Assembly (NCBI GenBank): GCA_048267245.1
Contig: JBLWXV010000001.1
Span: 1,426,001-1,490,000, forward strand
Reading direction: 5' to 3'
Source of the DNA: JBLWXV01 sp048267245
Lineage (GTDB): Bacteria; Bdellovibrionota; Bacteriovoracia; Bacteriovoracales; Bacteriovoracaceae
DNA: 64,000 nt
Part shown: positions 23,786-32,785 of the stretch, one piece after another
Layout of the letters: every line of letters begins with the position of its first letter
Position numbering within the stretch: the stretch's first letter is position 1
The notes under the pieces: generated by a model
The model's input: only the letters and a program-made list of their open reading frames with translations
Told to the model about the DNA's origin: nothing
Databases searched by the model: none
Translations under genes and position numbers: made by a program

Positions 23786-24421
23786 ATGGCGCGCTGGGAA
23801 AAAAAGATAGGTCCCGACGGGAAATATCAAAGCCTTAGAATCTTTAAAAGCCCCATTTTAGAGGCCTGTACCCACGTACACCCAATCATCCCGCTCCTGT
23901 TGTGGACCCCGTGTGCTCTTTACTGGTTTTATACTGGAATCACTCGCTTTGAGCTCTCGCTTGCGACGACAACTCTGCTCTTTGTGAGCGGAATTCTCTT
24001 TTGGACTTTCTTTGAATACGCCCTTCACCGCATCGTCTTTCACTGGGACGCCAAGAGTGCGCTAGGTAAGCGCTTCGTGTTTCTCTTTCACGGTCTCCAC
24101 CACGATGACCCAGACGATCCAACTCGATTAGTTTTTCCACCAGTTCCAGCGATTGGGATTGTCGCCCTGGTCTACTTGGCCTTTGAAGCAGTTCTTCCGG
24201 CGTGGGCCTTCCACGTCTTTCTTGCAAGTTTTATTGTTGGCTATCTTTGTTATGACTATATTCACTATGCCACCCATCACTTTCCCATGACCTCAAAGGT
24301 TGGTCGCTACCTCAAGAAGTACCATCTTCAGCACCACTTTCAGCATGCCCCGGCAAAGTATGGCGTGAGTAATCCACTTTGGGATTACGTTTTTAAGACT
24401 GTTGAGGCCCCGAAAAAGTGA
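23786..24421 (+). CDS. Fatty acid 2-hydroxylase-like membrane enzyme (FA2H/Scs7 family)
   Basis: 211 residues from the ATG at 23786, which has AGGAG in front. Membrane di-iron histidine clusters are visible: EYALHRIVFH (H81, H86), FHGLHHDDP (H102, H105, H106), DYIHYATHH (H160, H164, H165) and KKYHLQHHFQH (H180, H183, H184, H187). The TRLVFPPVPA segment and SNPLWDYVF ending are specific to fatty-acid alpha-hydroxylases that act on ceramide acyl chains. It lacks the cytochrome b5 domain of the eukaryotic enzymes. It is coupled to the PAP2 gene (four-base overlap) and converges on the ceramide synthesis operon. Confidence 0.85.
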   Translation: MARWEKKIGPDGKYQSLRIFKSPILEACTHVHPIIPLLLWTPCALYWFYTGITRFELSLATTTLLFVSGILFWTFFEYALHRIVFHWDAKSALGKRFVFLFHGLHHDDPDDPTRLVFPPVPAIGIVALVYLAFEAVLPAWAFHVFLASFIVGYLCYDYIHYATHHFPMTSKVGRYLKKYHLQHHFQHAPAKYGVSNPLWDYVFKTVEAPKK

Positions 24422-25251
24422 AACTGATTCTCTGTATCTGCTTGTGGATTAGCGCACTCAATGCGCGCGCCAGTGACTTTAACTTCTATGGCAATGTAGA
24501 CACTCGCCCTGATGTGAGTGAGAGCTGGTGGGACGCTTCTGTGCTCTCTCTGGGCTATTTTGCTCGTGGGGCCGCTCTTCAATTTACCCAAGTAAATAAT
24601 ATTGGCTACGCCCTCGCGGCCACTCCTGCACTTTGGTTTTCTTTTGAAGAGGACGAGCGCTTAATTGCCAACGCTCGCACTAAGAAATTGCCTAAGTATA
24701 TCGATCTCACAGGTGATCTGGGCGTCGCCTTTAATTTTCCTCTCATTCCAATTGGCTTCTACACATACTCGCGCATGACTGGTCAGACTCGCTACGCTCA
24801 ATTTGCGATGGAGTACTTTGCGACTCTCTATTTAACCCTTGCCGAGTCCGGCGTGATGAGCTTTATTCCTGTGCATGAAAGGCCCAATCAAGAGGGACTC
24901 TCTTCTTGGGAGACTAGCTTTCGCGGCAATTCTTCTTTTCCCTCAGGCCACATCGTTCCCTATTCAACGCTCTTTTTTAAAACCTTCCAATTCTTTGGGC
25001 CCTGGTGGTCGATTCCTCCTCTGGTGCTGACGGTATGGTCTTCTCAGCAGCGCGTGCGCGAGGGGCGACACTACGTCTCTGATGTTGTGGGGGCTTTCTT
25101 TCTCACGGCCTTTGCCTCTGAAGGTGTGAGAGCGGCCGCAGGCTATGATCAGAACCATCCTCTCTACAAGAAGTGGATGGAGCGCAAGATTGAGGTTGGA
25201 ATCACTGAGTACCGCGGAGCAATCGGTCCTAGATTTAGTTATAACTTTTAG
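24418..25251 (+). CDS. PAP2-superfamily membrane phosphatase
   Basis: 277 residues. The GTG start overlaps the hydroxylase stop. The N-terminus is a probable signal peptide or first helix (MKLILCICLWISALNARAS). The PAP2 catalytic parts are FPSGH (174-178) and RxxxGRHYVSD (212-222) with the nucleophile His; the first Lys-x6-Arg-Pro motif is poorly kept. PAP2 enzymes remove phosphate from lipid phosphates. By context it could act on a sphingoid or ceramide phosphate, but other lipid substrates are possible. It converges on the CerR-like gene with a four-base overlap. Confidence 0.85.
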   Translation: MKLILCICLWISALNARASDFNFYGNVDTRPDVSESWWDASVLSLGYFARGAALQFTQVNNIGYALAATPALWFSFEEDERLIANARTKKLPKYIDLTGDLGVAFNFPLIPIGFYTYSRMTGQTRYAQFAMEYFATLYLTLAESGVMSFIPVHERPNQEGLSSWETSFRGNSSFPSGHIVPYSTLFFKTFQFFGPWWSIPPLVLTVWSSQQRVREGRHYVSDVVGAFFLTAFASEGVRAAAGYDQNHPLYKKWMERKIEVGITEYRGAIGPRFSYNF

Positions 25252-26234
25252 AGAACACCGCGGCTTAAATAGTCTTTGGCCGTGAGGGCGATGGTCTCTT
25301 GAAGATTATAGCGCGCCTTAAAACCAAGCCATTCTCTGGCCTTGGCATCACTACAAAGCCAAGCTTCACTTCTGAGCTCACTTACTTTATCAGGAGTGAG
25401 CCTTGGGTTGATGGGCAGTAGCTTGGCGAGAATTTTGAGCATATTAGCGGCAAAGGGAAGCGCCCAAAGTGGGGCGTTGTAGCGACTGATGGAATGAATG
25501 CCCAGCTCTCTAGCAATGGTCATGATGATCTCTTCAAAAGAGCAGGTTTTCTCATGGGCGCAGAAGAAGGCTTCGTCGCGTCCTCTAAACTTTGTGAGCT
25601 CAGTAATCATATCAACCAGATCGTGGACGCAGATAAAGCTATAGCGGTTATCAAAACCATTTTTACCAGGAACAACAACCTTGCGGGATTTAACCATCTT
25701 AAAGACGTCGAGGATCGCTGGATCGCGAGGTCCGATGACCATGGGAGGTCTCACAATCGCTGTCGACCAGGAAGCTGGTGTGGCCTTAAGATACTTTTCA
25801 GCTCTGAGCTTTGATTTGCCATAGACACTCACAGGATTTTCCGGACTATCCTCACTGAGAACTTTGTCGTTGGTGGTGGGACCAATCGCTGCTAGAGAAG
25901 AGATTAAAATGAATCTCAGTCCCTCTCTGAGTGAGAGGTCTTGAATGAGCTGCCTGGTGGCTTCTGCATTGACCTGATAAAACTCGGCGCTATCAAAGCT
26001 GTGAACAATGCCAGCTGTGTGTATGACGGTATCGAGTTTATCTGGAAGGCTTGCCGCCCAGGCATTGGGAGCACTGGTTGCAAGGTCGCCACGGATAATA
26101 TTAACTGTGTCTGGAAAGAAGCTTGCTTTTGCGGGGCTTCTTACGAGAGCGAAAATGTTGTGACCACTCGCGGCCAGCTTTTCAACGAGGTGACCACCGA
26201 CAAAGCCAGTGGCACCTGTAATGAGAATATTCAT
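25248..26234 (-). CDS. NAD(P)-dependent reductase, CerR-like (ceramide pathway)
   Basis: 328 residues of the extended short-chain dehydrogenase family. The nucleotide motif is ITGATGFVGGHLVEKLA, and the catalytic triad Ser...Tyr-x-x-x-Lys is seen as ISSLAAIG and VYGKSKLRAEKYL. In Caulobacter an NAD-dependent epimerase/dehydratase homologue (CerR) reduces the 3-keto group of oxidised ceramide. It is the last gene of the spt-ceramide synthase operon, 6 bases after the upstream gene. The assignment rests on the family and the operon together; on sequence alone it could be any 3-beta-HSD-like reductase. Confidence 0.75.
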   Translation of the reverse strand: MNILITGATGFVGGHLVEKLAASGHNIFALVRSPAKASFFPDTVNIIRGDLATSAPNAWAASLPDKLDTVIHTAGIVHSFDSAEFYQVNAEATRQLIQDLSLREGLRFILISSLAAIGPTTNDKVLSEDSPENPVSVYGKSKLRAEKYLKATPASWSTAIVRPPMVIGPRDPAILDVFKMVKSRKVVVPGKNGFDNRYSFICVHDLVDMITELTKFRGRDEAFFCAHEKTCSFEEIIMTIARELGIHSISRYNAPLWALPFAANMLKILAKLLPINPRLTPDKVSELRSEAWLCSDAKAREWLGFKARYNLQETIALTAKDYLSRGVL

Positions 26235-26240
26235 AGGTTC

Positions 26241-27371
26241 TTAGCTTAGTTTCTTTTCAAAAATTCTATAAGTCTTATAAACAATGGCACCCATATTAAC
26301 GAGTGGTTTATTCATAAGCAAATTGTCTTCAAGAATCCAAGACATTTCACACTCTTTATAGGCCTTGTGGCCGTGTGCTTCGTCATAAGCCTTCTTATAC
26401 ATTAAAGCTTCTAGACCCATCTTGCGGTAGTCTTTTTTGACTCCCAGGGTGATGGTGCGAATTCTATTAATATGCTTCTTTCTCGTGAGTAGGTAGTAGA
26501 GCCCCATGGGGATGAGCTTGCCAGACTTCACTTTGTGAAAGACTTGATTGAGATCTGGCAGTGTGACGATGAAGCCCACTGGCTCACCATTTACTTCAGC
26601 AAAGAGAATGAGATCCTCATCGGCAATCATCTTGAGGTCTTTGGCCGTGTGCTTGAACTCGGCTTCAGTCATGGGAACAAAGCCCCAGTTCTTCTCCCAA
26701 GCATCATTGTAGATATCAAACATGCTCTGAACTTCACTTTCCCAGTTCTTCTTATTGAGCTTGCGCCAGGTGAGGTTTGATCTTCGCTGTGTGCGCTCAG
26801 CAATTTTCTCAATCACCTCAGGCATTTTAAAGCCCATTGGAATTTGATAGGCAAAGAGATCCTTAGCCTTGTGATAGCCCTCGTGCTCGAGCAATTCTTT
26901 ATAGTAGGGTGGATTATAGGTCATCATCACTTGTGGAGGATCTTTGAAGCCCTCTACAAGTAGGCCACACTCATAATTAGTAGAGAGATTAATCGGTCCC
27001 AAAACCTTTTTCATTCCCTTATTCTTGAAAGAATTTTGGGCCCTCTCTAAAAGCTTGTGGCACACGCGATCGTCTTTGACTGACTCAAAATAGCCAAAAA
27101 AGCCGATCTTCTCTTCATGAAATTTATTATAGGCGTGATTGATAATGGCGGCGATGCGACCTACGGGGCGTCCTTCTTTAAAGGCAATCCACGCGCGGAT
27201 CTCCGCGTTCTCATAGAATGGGTGGGCCGGCTTTAGCTGGTCTTCAATACTCATTCTCAGAGGCGGCACCCAATTGGGGTCGCTCTCATAAATTTTCCAT
27301 GGAACATCTACAAATTGGGCGCGCTCTTTTGAATTATGGAGGACGTCAACTTCGCGAACTTCTAAATCCAT
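26241..27371 (-). CDS. GNAT-family acyltransferase, candidate bacterial ceramide synthase
   Basis: 376 residues, longer than ordinary acetyltransferases. The N-terminus (VDVPWKIYESDPNWVPPLR; HPFYENAEIRAWIAFKEGRP; GFFGYFESVKDD) is typical of the double-GNAT proteins found beside bacterial serine palmitoyltransferase genes. The central part has LGPINLSTNYECGLLVEGF and the end holds ITLGVKKDYRKMGLEALMY (acyl-CoA loop). In Caulobacter the member of this group (bCerS) N-acylates the product of Spt to give keto-ceramide. It lies 12 bases after spt. The function is inferred from family and context. Confidence 0.75.
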   Translation of the reverse strand: MDLEVREVDVLHNSKERAQFVDVPWKIYESDPNWVPPLRMSIEDQLKPAHPFYENAEIRAWIAFKEGRPVGRIAAIINHAYNKFHEEKIGFFGYFESVKDDRVCHKLLERAQNSFKNKGMKKVLGPINLSTNYECGLLVEGFKDPPQVMMTYNPPYYKELLEHEGYHKAKDLFAYQIPMGFKMPEVIEKIAERTQRRSNLTWRKLNKKNWESEVQSMFDIYNDAWEKNWGFVPMTEAEFKHTAKDLKMIADEDLILFAEVNGEPVGFIVTLPDLNQVFHKVKSGKLIPMGLYYLLTRKKHINRIRTITLGVKKDYRKMGLEALMYKKAYDEAHGHKAYKECEMSWILEDNLLMNKPLVNMGAIVYKTYRIFEKKLS

Positions 27372-27383
27372 ATCAATCTGTCC

Positions 27384-28589
27384 TTAGTGGAGGTGATGTC
27401 CTCCGGGGATATCAAATTCCTTCTTGGCCTTAGCAAAGATGTCGAGTACGTAGAGCAGATCATTTTGCTGGTGACTTGCCATATAACTAGTGCGGATAAG
27501 AGCTTCGCCCTTGGGAACCGCTGGAGGAATTACTGGAGTGGCAAAAACACCGTTTTCTTGAAGGAATGAAGTCACTTGCATGGCCTTCATTTCATCGCCA
27601 ATAAATATTGGAATAATTGGCGTCTGAGAATTGTAGGTGTAGAAGCCAAGTTCTTTAAAGCCATCTCTCATGAGAGCGACATTGGCCCAAAGGTTTTCGT
27701 GAATAGGCTCACCACTATTGATGACGTCAATACACGCTGAAACTGTGGCAACTGCCGAAGGTGGCATACTGGCCGAGAACATGAACGAGCGCGCACAGTG
27801 TTTAACGTAGTCAATGCCATCGGCTGTTCCCGAAATCACGCCACCAATTGAAGCAAATGATTTTGAGAACGTACCCATGTTAAAGTCTACTTTATTAGTG
27901 AGATCAAAGTGGGCCATCGTTCCGCGTCCGAGGTGACCCATAACGCCGATTCCATGGGCGTCATCGACATAAATCATTGCGCCGTACTTTTCAGCTAGGG
28001 CCACAACTTCAGGAAGCTTTAAGATGTCTCCAGTCATTGAGAAGACACCGTCAGCAACGATGATCACGCGGTTAAAGCGATTTACAACCATCTGAAGCTG
28101 CTCTTCGAGCGACTCCATGTCGTTGTGCTTATATTTAAAAGTTGTTCCAAGCGCGAGGCGGCTGGCGTCGATAATTGAAGCGTGGTTCTCGCTATCAAAG
28201 AGCATGCAATCTTTTGGTCCACAAATGGCCGAGAGGGCGCCAAGGTTTGCTTGCATCCCGGTTGAGAACACGATTGCCTTTTCGTGACCGAGATATTTAG
28301 CGAGTTTCTCTTCAAGTTCTTCGTGGATATTGAGGTTGCCATTGAGAAAGCGCGAGCCAGTACAGCCCGTACCGTATTTTTCGATAGCTTTCTTAGCAGC
28401 TTCCATCACTACCGGGTGGTGAGTGAGACCTAGGTAGTTATTCGAGCCGATCATCACTTGCTTCTTGCCACCTACAGTGACCGTCGAGCCATCGGAGGCT
28501 TCAATCGCCCTAAAGAATGGATAGAGATCCATGCTCTTGAGTAGGTTTGCTTTTTCGATAATCTTACTCTGCGCAAATGAACGGGCCAT
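27384..28589 (-). CDS. spt: Serine palmitoyltransferase-like alpha-oxoamine synthase
   Basis: 401 residues of the PLP-dependent alpha-oxoamine synthase family. Key features are GSNNYLGLTHHP, GTGCTGSRFLNGN, VDDAHGIGVMGHLGRG (Asp that contacts the PLP nitrogen) and MGTFSKSFASIGG, with the Schiff-base Lys. The first gene of the operon spt-bCerS-like-CerR-like, it would condense serine with an acyl thioester to 3-ketosphinganine. KBL and BioF are close relatives, but the two following genes favour Spt. No acyl carrier protein gene is adjacent. Confidence 0.85.
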   Translation of the reverse strand: MARSFAQSKIIEKANLLKSMDLYPFFRAIEASDGSTVTVGGKKQVMIGSNNYLGLTHHPVVMEAAKKAIEKYGTGCTGSRFLNGNLNIHEELEEKLAKYLGHEKAIVFSTGMQANLGALSAICGPKDCMLFDSENHASIIDASRLALGTTFKYKHNDMESLEEQLQMVVNRFNRVIIVADGVFSMTGDILKLPEVVALAEKYGAMIYVDDAHGIGVMGHLGRGTMAHFDLTNKVDFNMGTFSKSFASIGGVISGTADGIDYVKHCARSFMFSASMPPSAVATVSACIDVINSGEPIHENLWANVALMRDGFKELGFYTYNSQTPIIPIFIGDEMKAMQVTSFLQENGVFATPVIPPAVPKGEALIRTSYMASHQQNDLLYVLDIFAKAKKEFDIPGGHHLH

Positions 28590-28743
28590 ACGCTACCTTT
28601 GGAAAAATAATGGGTACCGGGGTTTTTAAGACTCTTTTTGCTTGAAGTCAATTTCAAGCTTCCAATCGTGTAAATATAACCAACTGAAATGACATCTCTC
28701 AACAAGATAATTCGAGATTTTGTACAAGATTGAAACGGGCGTT

Positions 28744-29502
28744 TTAGGCTTTCTTCTTGCGCTTGTCGGCTTCCATTTTCTTGCGAATTTCTTCACCGCG
28801 CGCTTCAGAGTTGATGTGCTTAAAGAGTTCTTCTTCGTCATTCTTGGGAAGGTCTACGAATGCCACTCCTACCTTAACTTTTGGAATTTCTGGCTCGTCG
28901 TGATCGTCGTAGTCCCATTGGCCGGCGATGCGTACTTTGGGAATAGTGAATTTGCGTCCATTGAGGGCGATGATGCTGCCTTCCTTGATCTCGTCTTTGA
29001 TAAAAATGTGCGCGATGTCCTTATTGACGATGAAGGAAGTTCCACCCGCAGAGATATCAAGCGCTTTATAGGTCGTGTCGTCGACCTTAAATTGTATCTT
29101 GATGTAGAGACTGGCCATCAAGCGATAGTTGGTGCGCTGTTGTCCCTTGTAGATGTCGCGGTCGAGATGAATCGTATAGGTCTTTGAGTCGTCATCAAAG
29201 GTGAGAAGGCTAGTGGAGAAGACGTGAAAGCGATTGGTACTCATCTTGATAAAGACGTCTTTGCCCACGAGCCTAGAGCCCGAGAGCAGTTTTAAAAGAC
29301 CCGCCTTTGATTTGAGTGTCATTTTCTTTGATTTAATATCGTAGGTCTGAATCTCAAATTCTTCGACGTCTTTTTCGTCGTCGCCTTTGAGCCACAAGTA
29401 GATAGGCTTCTTTTCACGCGCAAGAAATTCGCAGATACCTTGGGCATCTTCGTCATCGACGAGTGAAAAATAGTGCTTCCGGTTAGCGTCTTTCTCGGCC
29501 AC
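28744..29502 (-). CDS. PilZ-domain protein (c-di-GMP receptor candidate)
   Basis: 252 residues. The C-terminal half is a PilZ domain: an R-x-x-x-R motif in QQRTNYR and a D-x-S-A-G-G motif in ALDISAGGTSF, spaced as in c-di-GMP-binding members. The N-terminal 110 residues form a beta-rich YcgR-N-like region (EDAQGICEFLAREKKPIYLW) whose role is unclear. The start is a GTG. It is upstream of the ceramide operon on the same strand with 154 bases between, so co-regulation is possible but not shown. Confidence 0.85.
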   Translation of the reverse strand: MAEKDANRKHYFSLVDDEDAQGICEFLAREKKPIYLWLKGDDEKDVEEFEIQTYDIKSKKMTLKSKAGLLKLLSGSRLVGKDVFIKMSTNRFHVFSTSLLTFDDDSKTYTIHLDRDIYKGQQRTNYRLMASLYIKIQFKVDDTTYKALDISAGGTSFIVNKDIAHIFIKDEIKEGSIIALNGRKFTIPKVRIAGQWDYDDHDEPEIPKVKVGVAFVDLPKNDEEELFKHINSEARGEEIRKKMEADKRKKKA

Positions 29503-29693
29503 AAGTCACCTGTTTAAGTCTATAGCTTACTTCAGTATCGGTATAAGCCTTTAGATTCTTTAGATAGACATTGTTGATCGTAGCATAACTATATGATATT
29601 TCGAAACTTGGGAAAGATGGGCTATCTTTGCTAAATACACGGATTTTTGGCATGATGGCCAAATTCTATGCACATAGTCCCTAGGAGTAGATA

Positions 29694-32315
29694 ATGTTGA
29701 AAATTGACCAGGGCGCGACCCCGAAGACAATCTTTCTAAAAGATTACAAGGTATCAGATTACCTGATCTCTGATATCCACCTTACCTTTGAGCTTGATGA
29801 TACCCGCACGAAAGTGGCCACAAAGCTCAATATCCACCGCCACCCTGAGGCTACTGGAGCAGCTCCATTGGTCCTAAACGGCGAAGAACTTGAATTTGTC
29901 AGCGCTGCAGTCAACGGCAAGGCACTCGCGGCCGGTGATTATAAGCTTGAGGGCGACACGCTCACTATTGCCGATGTTCCTGAGAAGTTCACTCTTGAAA
30001 TTGAAAATTACATCAATCCGCTGGCCAATAAAGCACTCGATGGCCTCTATAAGTCGGGGATGATTTTCTGTACCCAAAATGAGCCAGAGGGCTTTAGAAG
30101 AATCACTTACTATATTGATCGTCCAGATGTGATGGCCAAGTTCACTACAAAAATTATCGCGGATAAGAAAAAATATCCTGTGCTCCTCTCCAACGGGAAT
30201 CCTATTGGTGAGGGGGATCTCGATAATGGTCGCCACTGGGTTGAGTGGGAAGACCCCTTTGTAAAGCCATGCTATCTCTACGCCCTCGTGGCCGGAGATC
30301 TAGGTATGGTGAGAGACTCATTCACGACTAAGAGCGGTCGCAAAATTGATCTTCGCATTTATGTCGACAAGGGCAATGAGAGCAAGTGTGATCACGCCAT
30401 GACATCTCTGATTAAGTCGATGAAGTGGGACGAGGAGAAATTTGGTCTTGAGTACGATCTTGATATTTTCATGATCGTCGCCGTTGACGCCTTTAATATG
30501 GGCGCGATGGAAAATAAAGGCCTTAATATCTTCAATAGTGCCTACGTTCTCGCCTCGGCGGCGACTGCTACAGATGGAAATTTCCTCGGAATTGAATCCG
30601 TCGTTGGGCATGAGTACTTTCACAACTGGACCGGCAACCGCGTCACTTGTCGCGACTGGTTTCAGCTCACTCTCAAAGAAGGACTCACTGTCTTTCGCGA
30701 TCAGGAGTTTAGTGCTGACCTAAACGCGCGCGCAGTTAACCGCATTAGCGATGTAAAAGGTCTCAGAGCGGCCCAGTTCGTTGAAGACGCTGGCCCCACA
30801 AGTCACCCCATTAAACCAGATAGCTACATAGAAATTAATAACTTCTATACCGCTACTGTCTATGAAAAGGGAGCTGAGGTGATTCGCATGATTCACACCC
30901 TTCTTGGAGCAGACGGTTTTAGAAAGGGGATGGATAAGTACTTCGAACTCTTTGATGGTCAAGCCGTGACGACAGAGGATTTTGTTCACGCCATGAGCGT
31001 GGCCAATAACAACTTTGACTTTTCTCAATTTAAACTCTGGTACTCCCAATCTGGTACGCCACGAGTAGAGGCCAGAGGTAAGTTTGATGAAGCGAGTAAG
31101 ACTTACGAGTTAACTCTCACTCAAAGTTGTCCCGCCACTCCTGGACAACCAAGTAAGAAGCCCTTCCATATGCCAATCCGCCTCGGGCTTGTAGGCAAGA
31201 ACGGAAATGATCTCGTGGATACGATGGTTGAACTCAAGAGTGAAACTCAGACATTTAAATTTGATGGAGTTAATGAGAAGCCCGTTCTTTCAGTTAACCG
31301 CGGCTTTAGCGCTCCGATAGTGCTTGACGTGGATCTAAGTGATGATGAACTTGCTTTCTTAATGGGCCACGATAGTGATGACTTTAATCGCTATGAGGCC
31401 GGTCAAATGCTAGGGGAAAAAGTTCTTCTGGGCCTCATCGCCGACAAACTTGCTGGTCGCGAGCTCAGAATGAATGAAGCCTATGCCAAAGCTTTTGGAA
31501 TCCTTCTCAATGATTCAAAGGTGGACGCAGCTTTTAAATCACTGGCGCTTACTCTTCCTGCTGAAGGAAACCTTCACCAAAAGCAAGAGGTCATTGAGGT
31601 TGCGGCGACTCACGAAGTTCGCGAGTGGTTTATGAAGGAGCTCACTAAGCGCTACCAAGCTGACTTTACTAAGCTCTATAATTCATTGGCGCCAAAAGGC
31701 GAATTTAGTCTCGATCCAAAGGCGATGGGAGAGCGTGCTCTTCGCAACACTGCCTTGGGCTATCTCGTCAGTCTAGGTAGTGAGGAAATGGTGAAGCTAG
31801 CTACCACTCAATTTGAAACGGCGACAAATATGACCGCTGAAATCGCTGCACTCTCTCTTCTTTGTGACACCGAAGGTGCCGCTAAGGATGAGGCGCTCAG
31901 CAAGTTTTATAATAAGTGGAAAGACCAGACACTCGTGATGCAGAAATGGCTTATGATTCAGGCGAGCTCAAGTCTCTCTGATACTCTGTCGCGCGTGAAG
32001 AAACTAGAGGGCGATGCTGTCTATGACAAGTCTGTGCCAAATCTTGTGCGCTCACTGATTGGAAGCTTTGCTCGCAATCCGGTTCTCTTTCACAGTGCTG
32101 ATGGTAGTGGGTATCAATTTGTAGCCGATCGCATTCTCGATATTGATAAGCTCAACCCGCAAATGGCCGCTGGTCTTGCAAGAGCTTTTAAAGATTACAA
32201 GCGTCTGCCGGCCAGTGCTCAGTCACTTATGAAGCCAGAACTTGCACGCATTCTCGATGAAGAAAGGCTTTCAAAGAATTGTTACGAAATTGTTTCTAAG
32301 ACTCTCAATCAATAA
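29694..32315 (+). CDS. pepN: Aminopeptidase N (M1 family)
   Basis: 873 residues, full length for the E. coli type. The zinc site is HEYFHNW followed by the downstream Glu of KEGLTVFRDQEF, and the exopeptidase motif is GAMENKG. The N-terminal beta-sandwich (IFLKDYKVSDYLISDIHLTF) and the all-helical C-terminal domain are complete. It has no signal peptide, so it is cytosolic, and trims N-termini of peptides in protein turnover. GGAGTAG precedes the ATG. A strong terminator follows. Confidence 0.97.
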   Translation: MLKIDQGATPKTIFLKDYKVSDYLISDIHLTFELDDTRTKVATKLNIHRHPEATGAAPLVLNGEELEFVSAAVNGKALAAGDYKLEGDTLTIADVPEKFTLEIENYINPLANKALDGLYKSGMIFCTQNEPEGFRRITYYIDRPDVMAKFTTKIIADKKKYPVLLSNGNPIGEGDLDNGRHWVEWEDPFVKPCYLYALVAGDLGMVRDSFTTKSGRKIDLRIYVDKGNESKCDHAMTSLIKSMKWDEEKFGLEYDLDIFMIVAVDAFNMGAMENKGLNIFNSAYVLASAATATDGNFLGIESVVGHEYFHNWTGNRVTCRDWFQLTLKEGLTVFRDQEFSADLNARAVNRISDVKGLRAAQFVEDAGPTSHPIKPDSYIEINNFYTATVYEKGAEVIRMIHTLLGADGFRKGMDKYFELFDGQAVTTEDFVHAMSVANNNFDFSQFKLWYSQSGTPRVEARGKFDEASKTYELTLTQSCPATPGQPSKKPFHMPIRLGLVGKNGNDLVDTMVELKSETQTFKFDGVNEKPVLSVNRGFSAPIVLDVDLSDDELAFLMGHDSDDFNRYEAGQMLGEKVLLGLIADKLAGRELRMNEAYAKAFGILLNDSKVDAAFKSLALTLPAEGNLHQKQEVIEVAATHEVREWFMKELTKRYQADFTKLYNSLAPKGEFSLDPKAMGERALRNTALGYLVSLGSEEMVKLATTQFETATNMTAEIAALSLLCDTEGAAKDEALSKFYNKWKDQTLVMQKWLMIQASSSLSDTLSRVKKLEGDAVYDKSVPNLVRSLIGSFARNPVLFHSADGSGYQFVADRILDIDKLNPQMAAGLARAFKDYKRLPASAQSLMKPELARILDEERLSKNCYEIVSKTLNQ

Positions 32316-32322
32316 TGAAATT

Positions 32323-32351
32323 GGACCTTGGGTTTTGCCCAAGGTCCTTTT
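32323..32351 (+). terminator. Rho-independent terminator of pepN
   Basis: GGACCTTGGG (32323-32332) pairs exactly with CCCAAGGTCC (32338-32347) around a five-base loop and runs into TTTT. It lies eight bases after the pepN stop. Confidence 0.9.
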
Positions 32352-32371
32352 GAAGTTCTCTAGCGAAAGCT

Positions 32372-32785
32372 TTAAATTGCCTTGGCCGCGGTACTCGTCG
32401 CACAGAGTTCAACACTGGCACTGGTATTAGTGCGAAGGTCTCCAACCGTGGCATTTTCATTGGGGTTGAAGTAGAGCTCAAATTGTTCGTTGCCAAGCAT
32501 GTAATCACTTGAGCGCTCTACCTTATAGAGCTTTCCCTTTGGCAGGTACTGGGGATAGGGGCGGGGATTAATGTAGAGACTCACGCTTGTCGTGATGGCT
32601 TTTGTCTCAGCAAAGGCGGGGATCTCAACATCGCGAGTGAAGGTTATATAGGATCCCACCTCTAGGTAGAGAAGCTTCGCCCCGGGGCGAATGGGCGCCA
32701 GACCTTTAGAGCAAACTCCAAAGGCCTGAGCGCAAAAGAAAAGGGCGATTAGTAATTTAGTTGTGAAGAATACTCTTGTTGTCAC
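32372..32785 (-). CDS. Small secreted protein of unknown function
   Basis: 137 residues with a signal-peptide-like N-terminus (TTKLLIALFFCAQAFGVC). The mature part holds strand-forming segments (KLLYLEVGSYITFTRDVEI; SVSLYINPRPYPQYLPKG) and two or three cysteines. I do not recognise a family. Its start overlaps the 3' end of the aldolase gene by 29 bases, so it is probably translated from the same message. A functional link with glycolysis is not implied. Confidence 0.55.
   Translation of the reverse strand: MTTRVFFTTKLLIALFFCAQAFGVCSKGLAPIRPGAKLLYLEVGSYITFTRDVEIPAFAETKAITTSVSLYINPRPYPQYLPKGKLYKVERSSDYMLGNEQFELYFNPNENATVGDLRTNTSASVELCATSTAAKAI

Noticed and set aside
27384..28589. 2-amino-3-ketobutyrate CoA ligase or BioF
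   Set aside because: Same enzyme family, but no threonine dehydrogenase or biotin genes are adjacent, while the two following genes match the ceramide pathway.
28720..29187. 155-residue plus-strand open frame opposite the PilZ gene
   Set aside because: It is the mirror frame of a recognisable PilZ coding region, with no ribosome site or family match.
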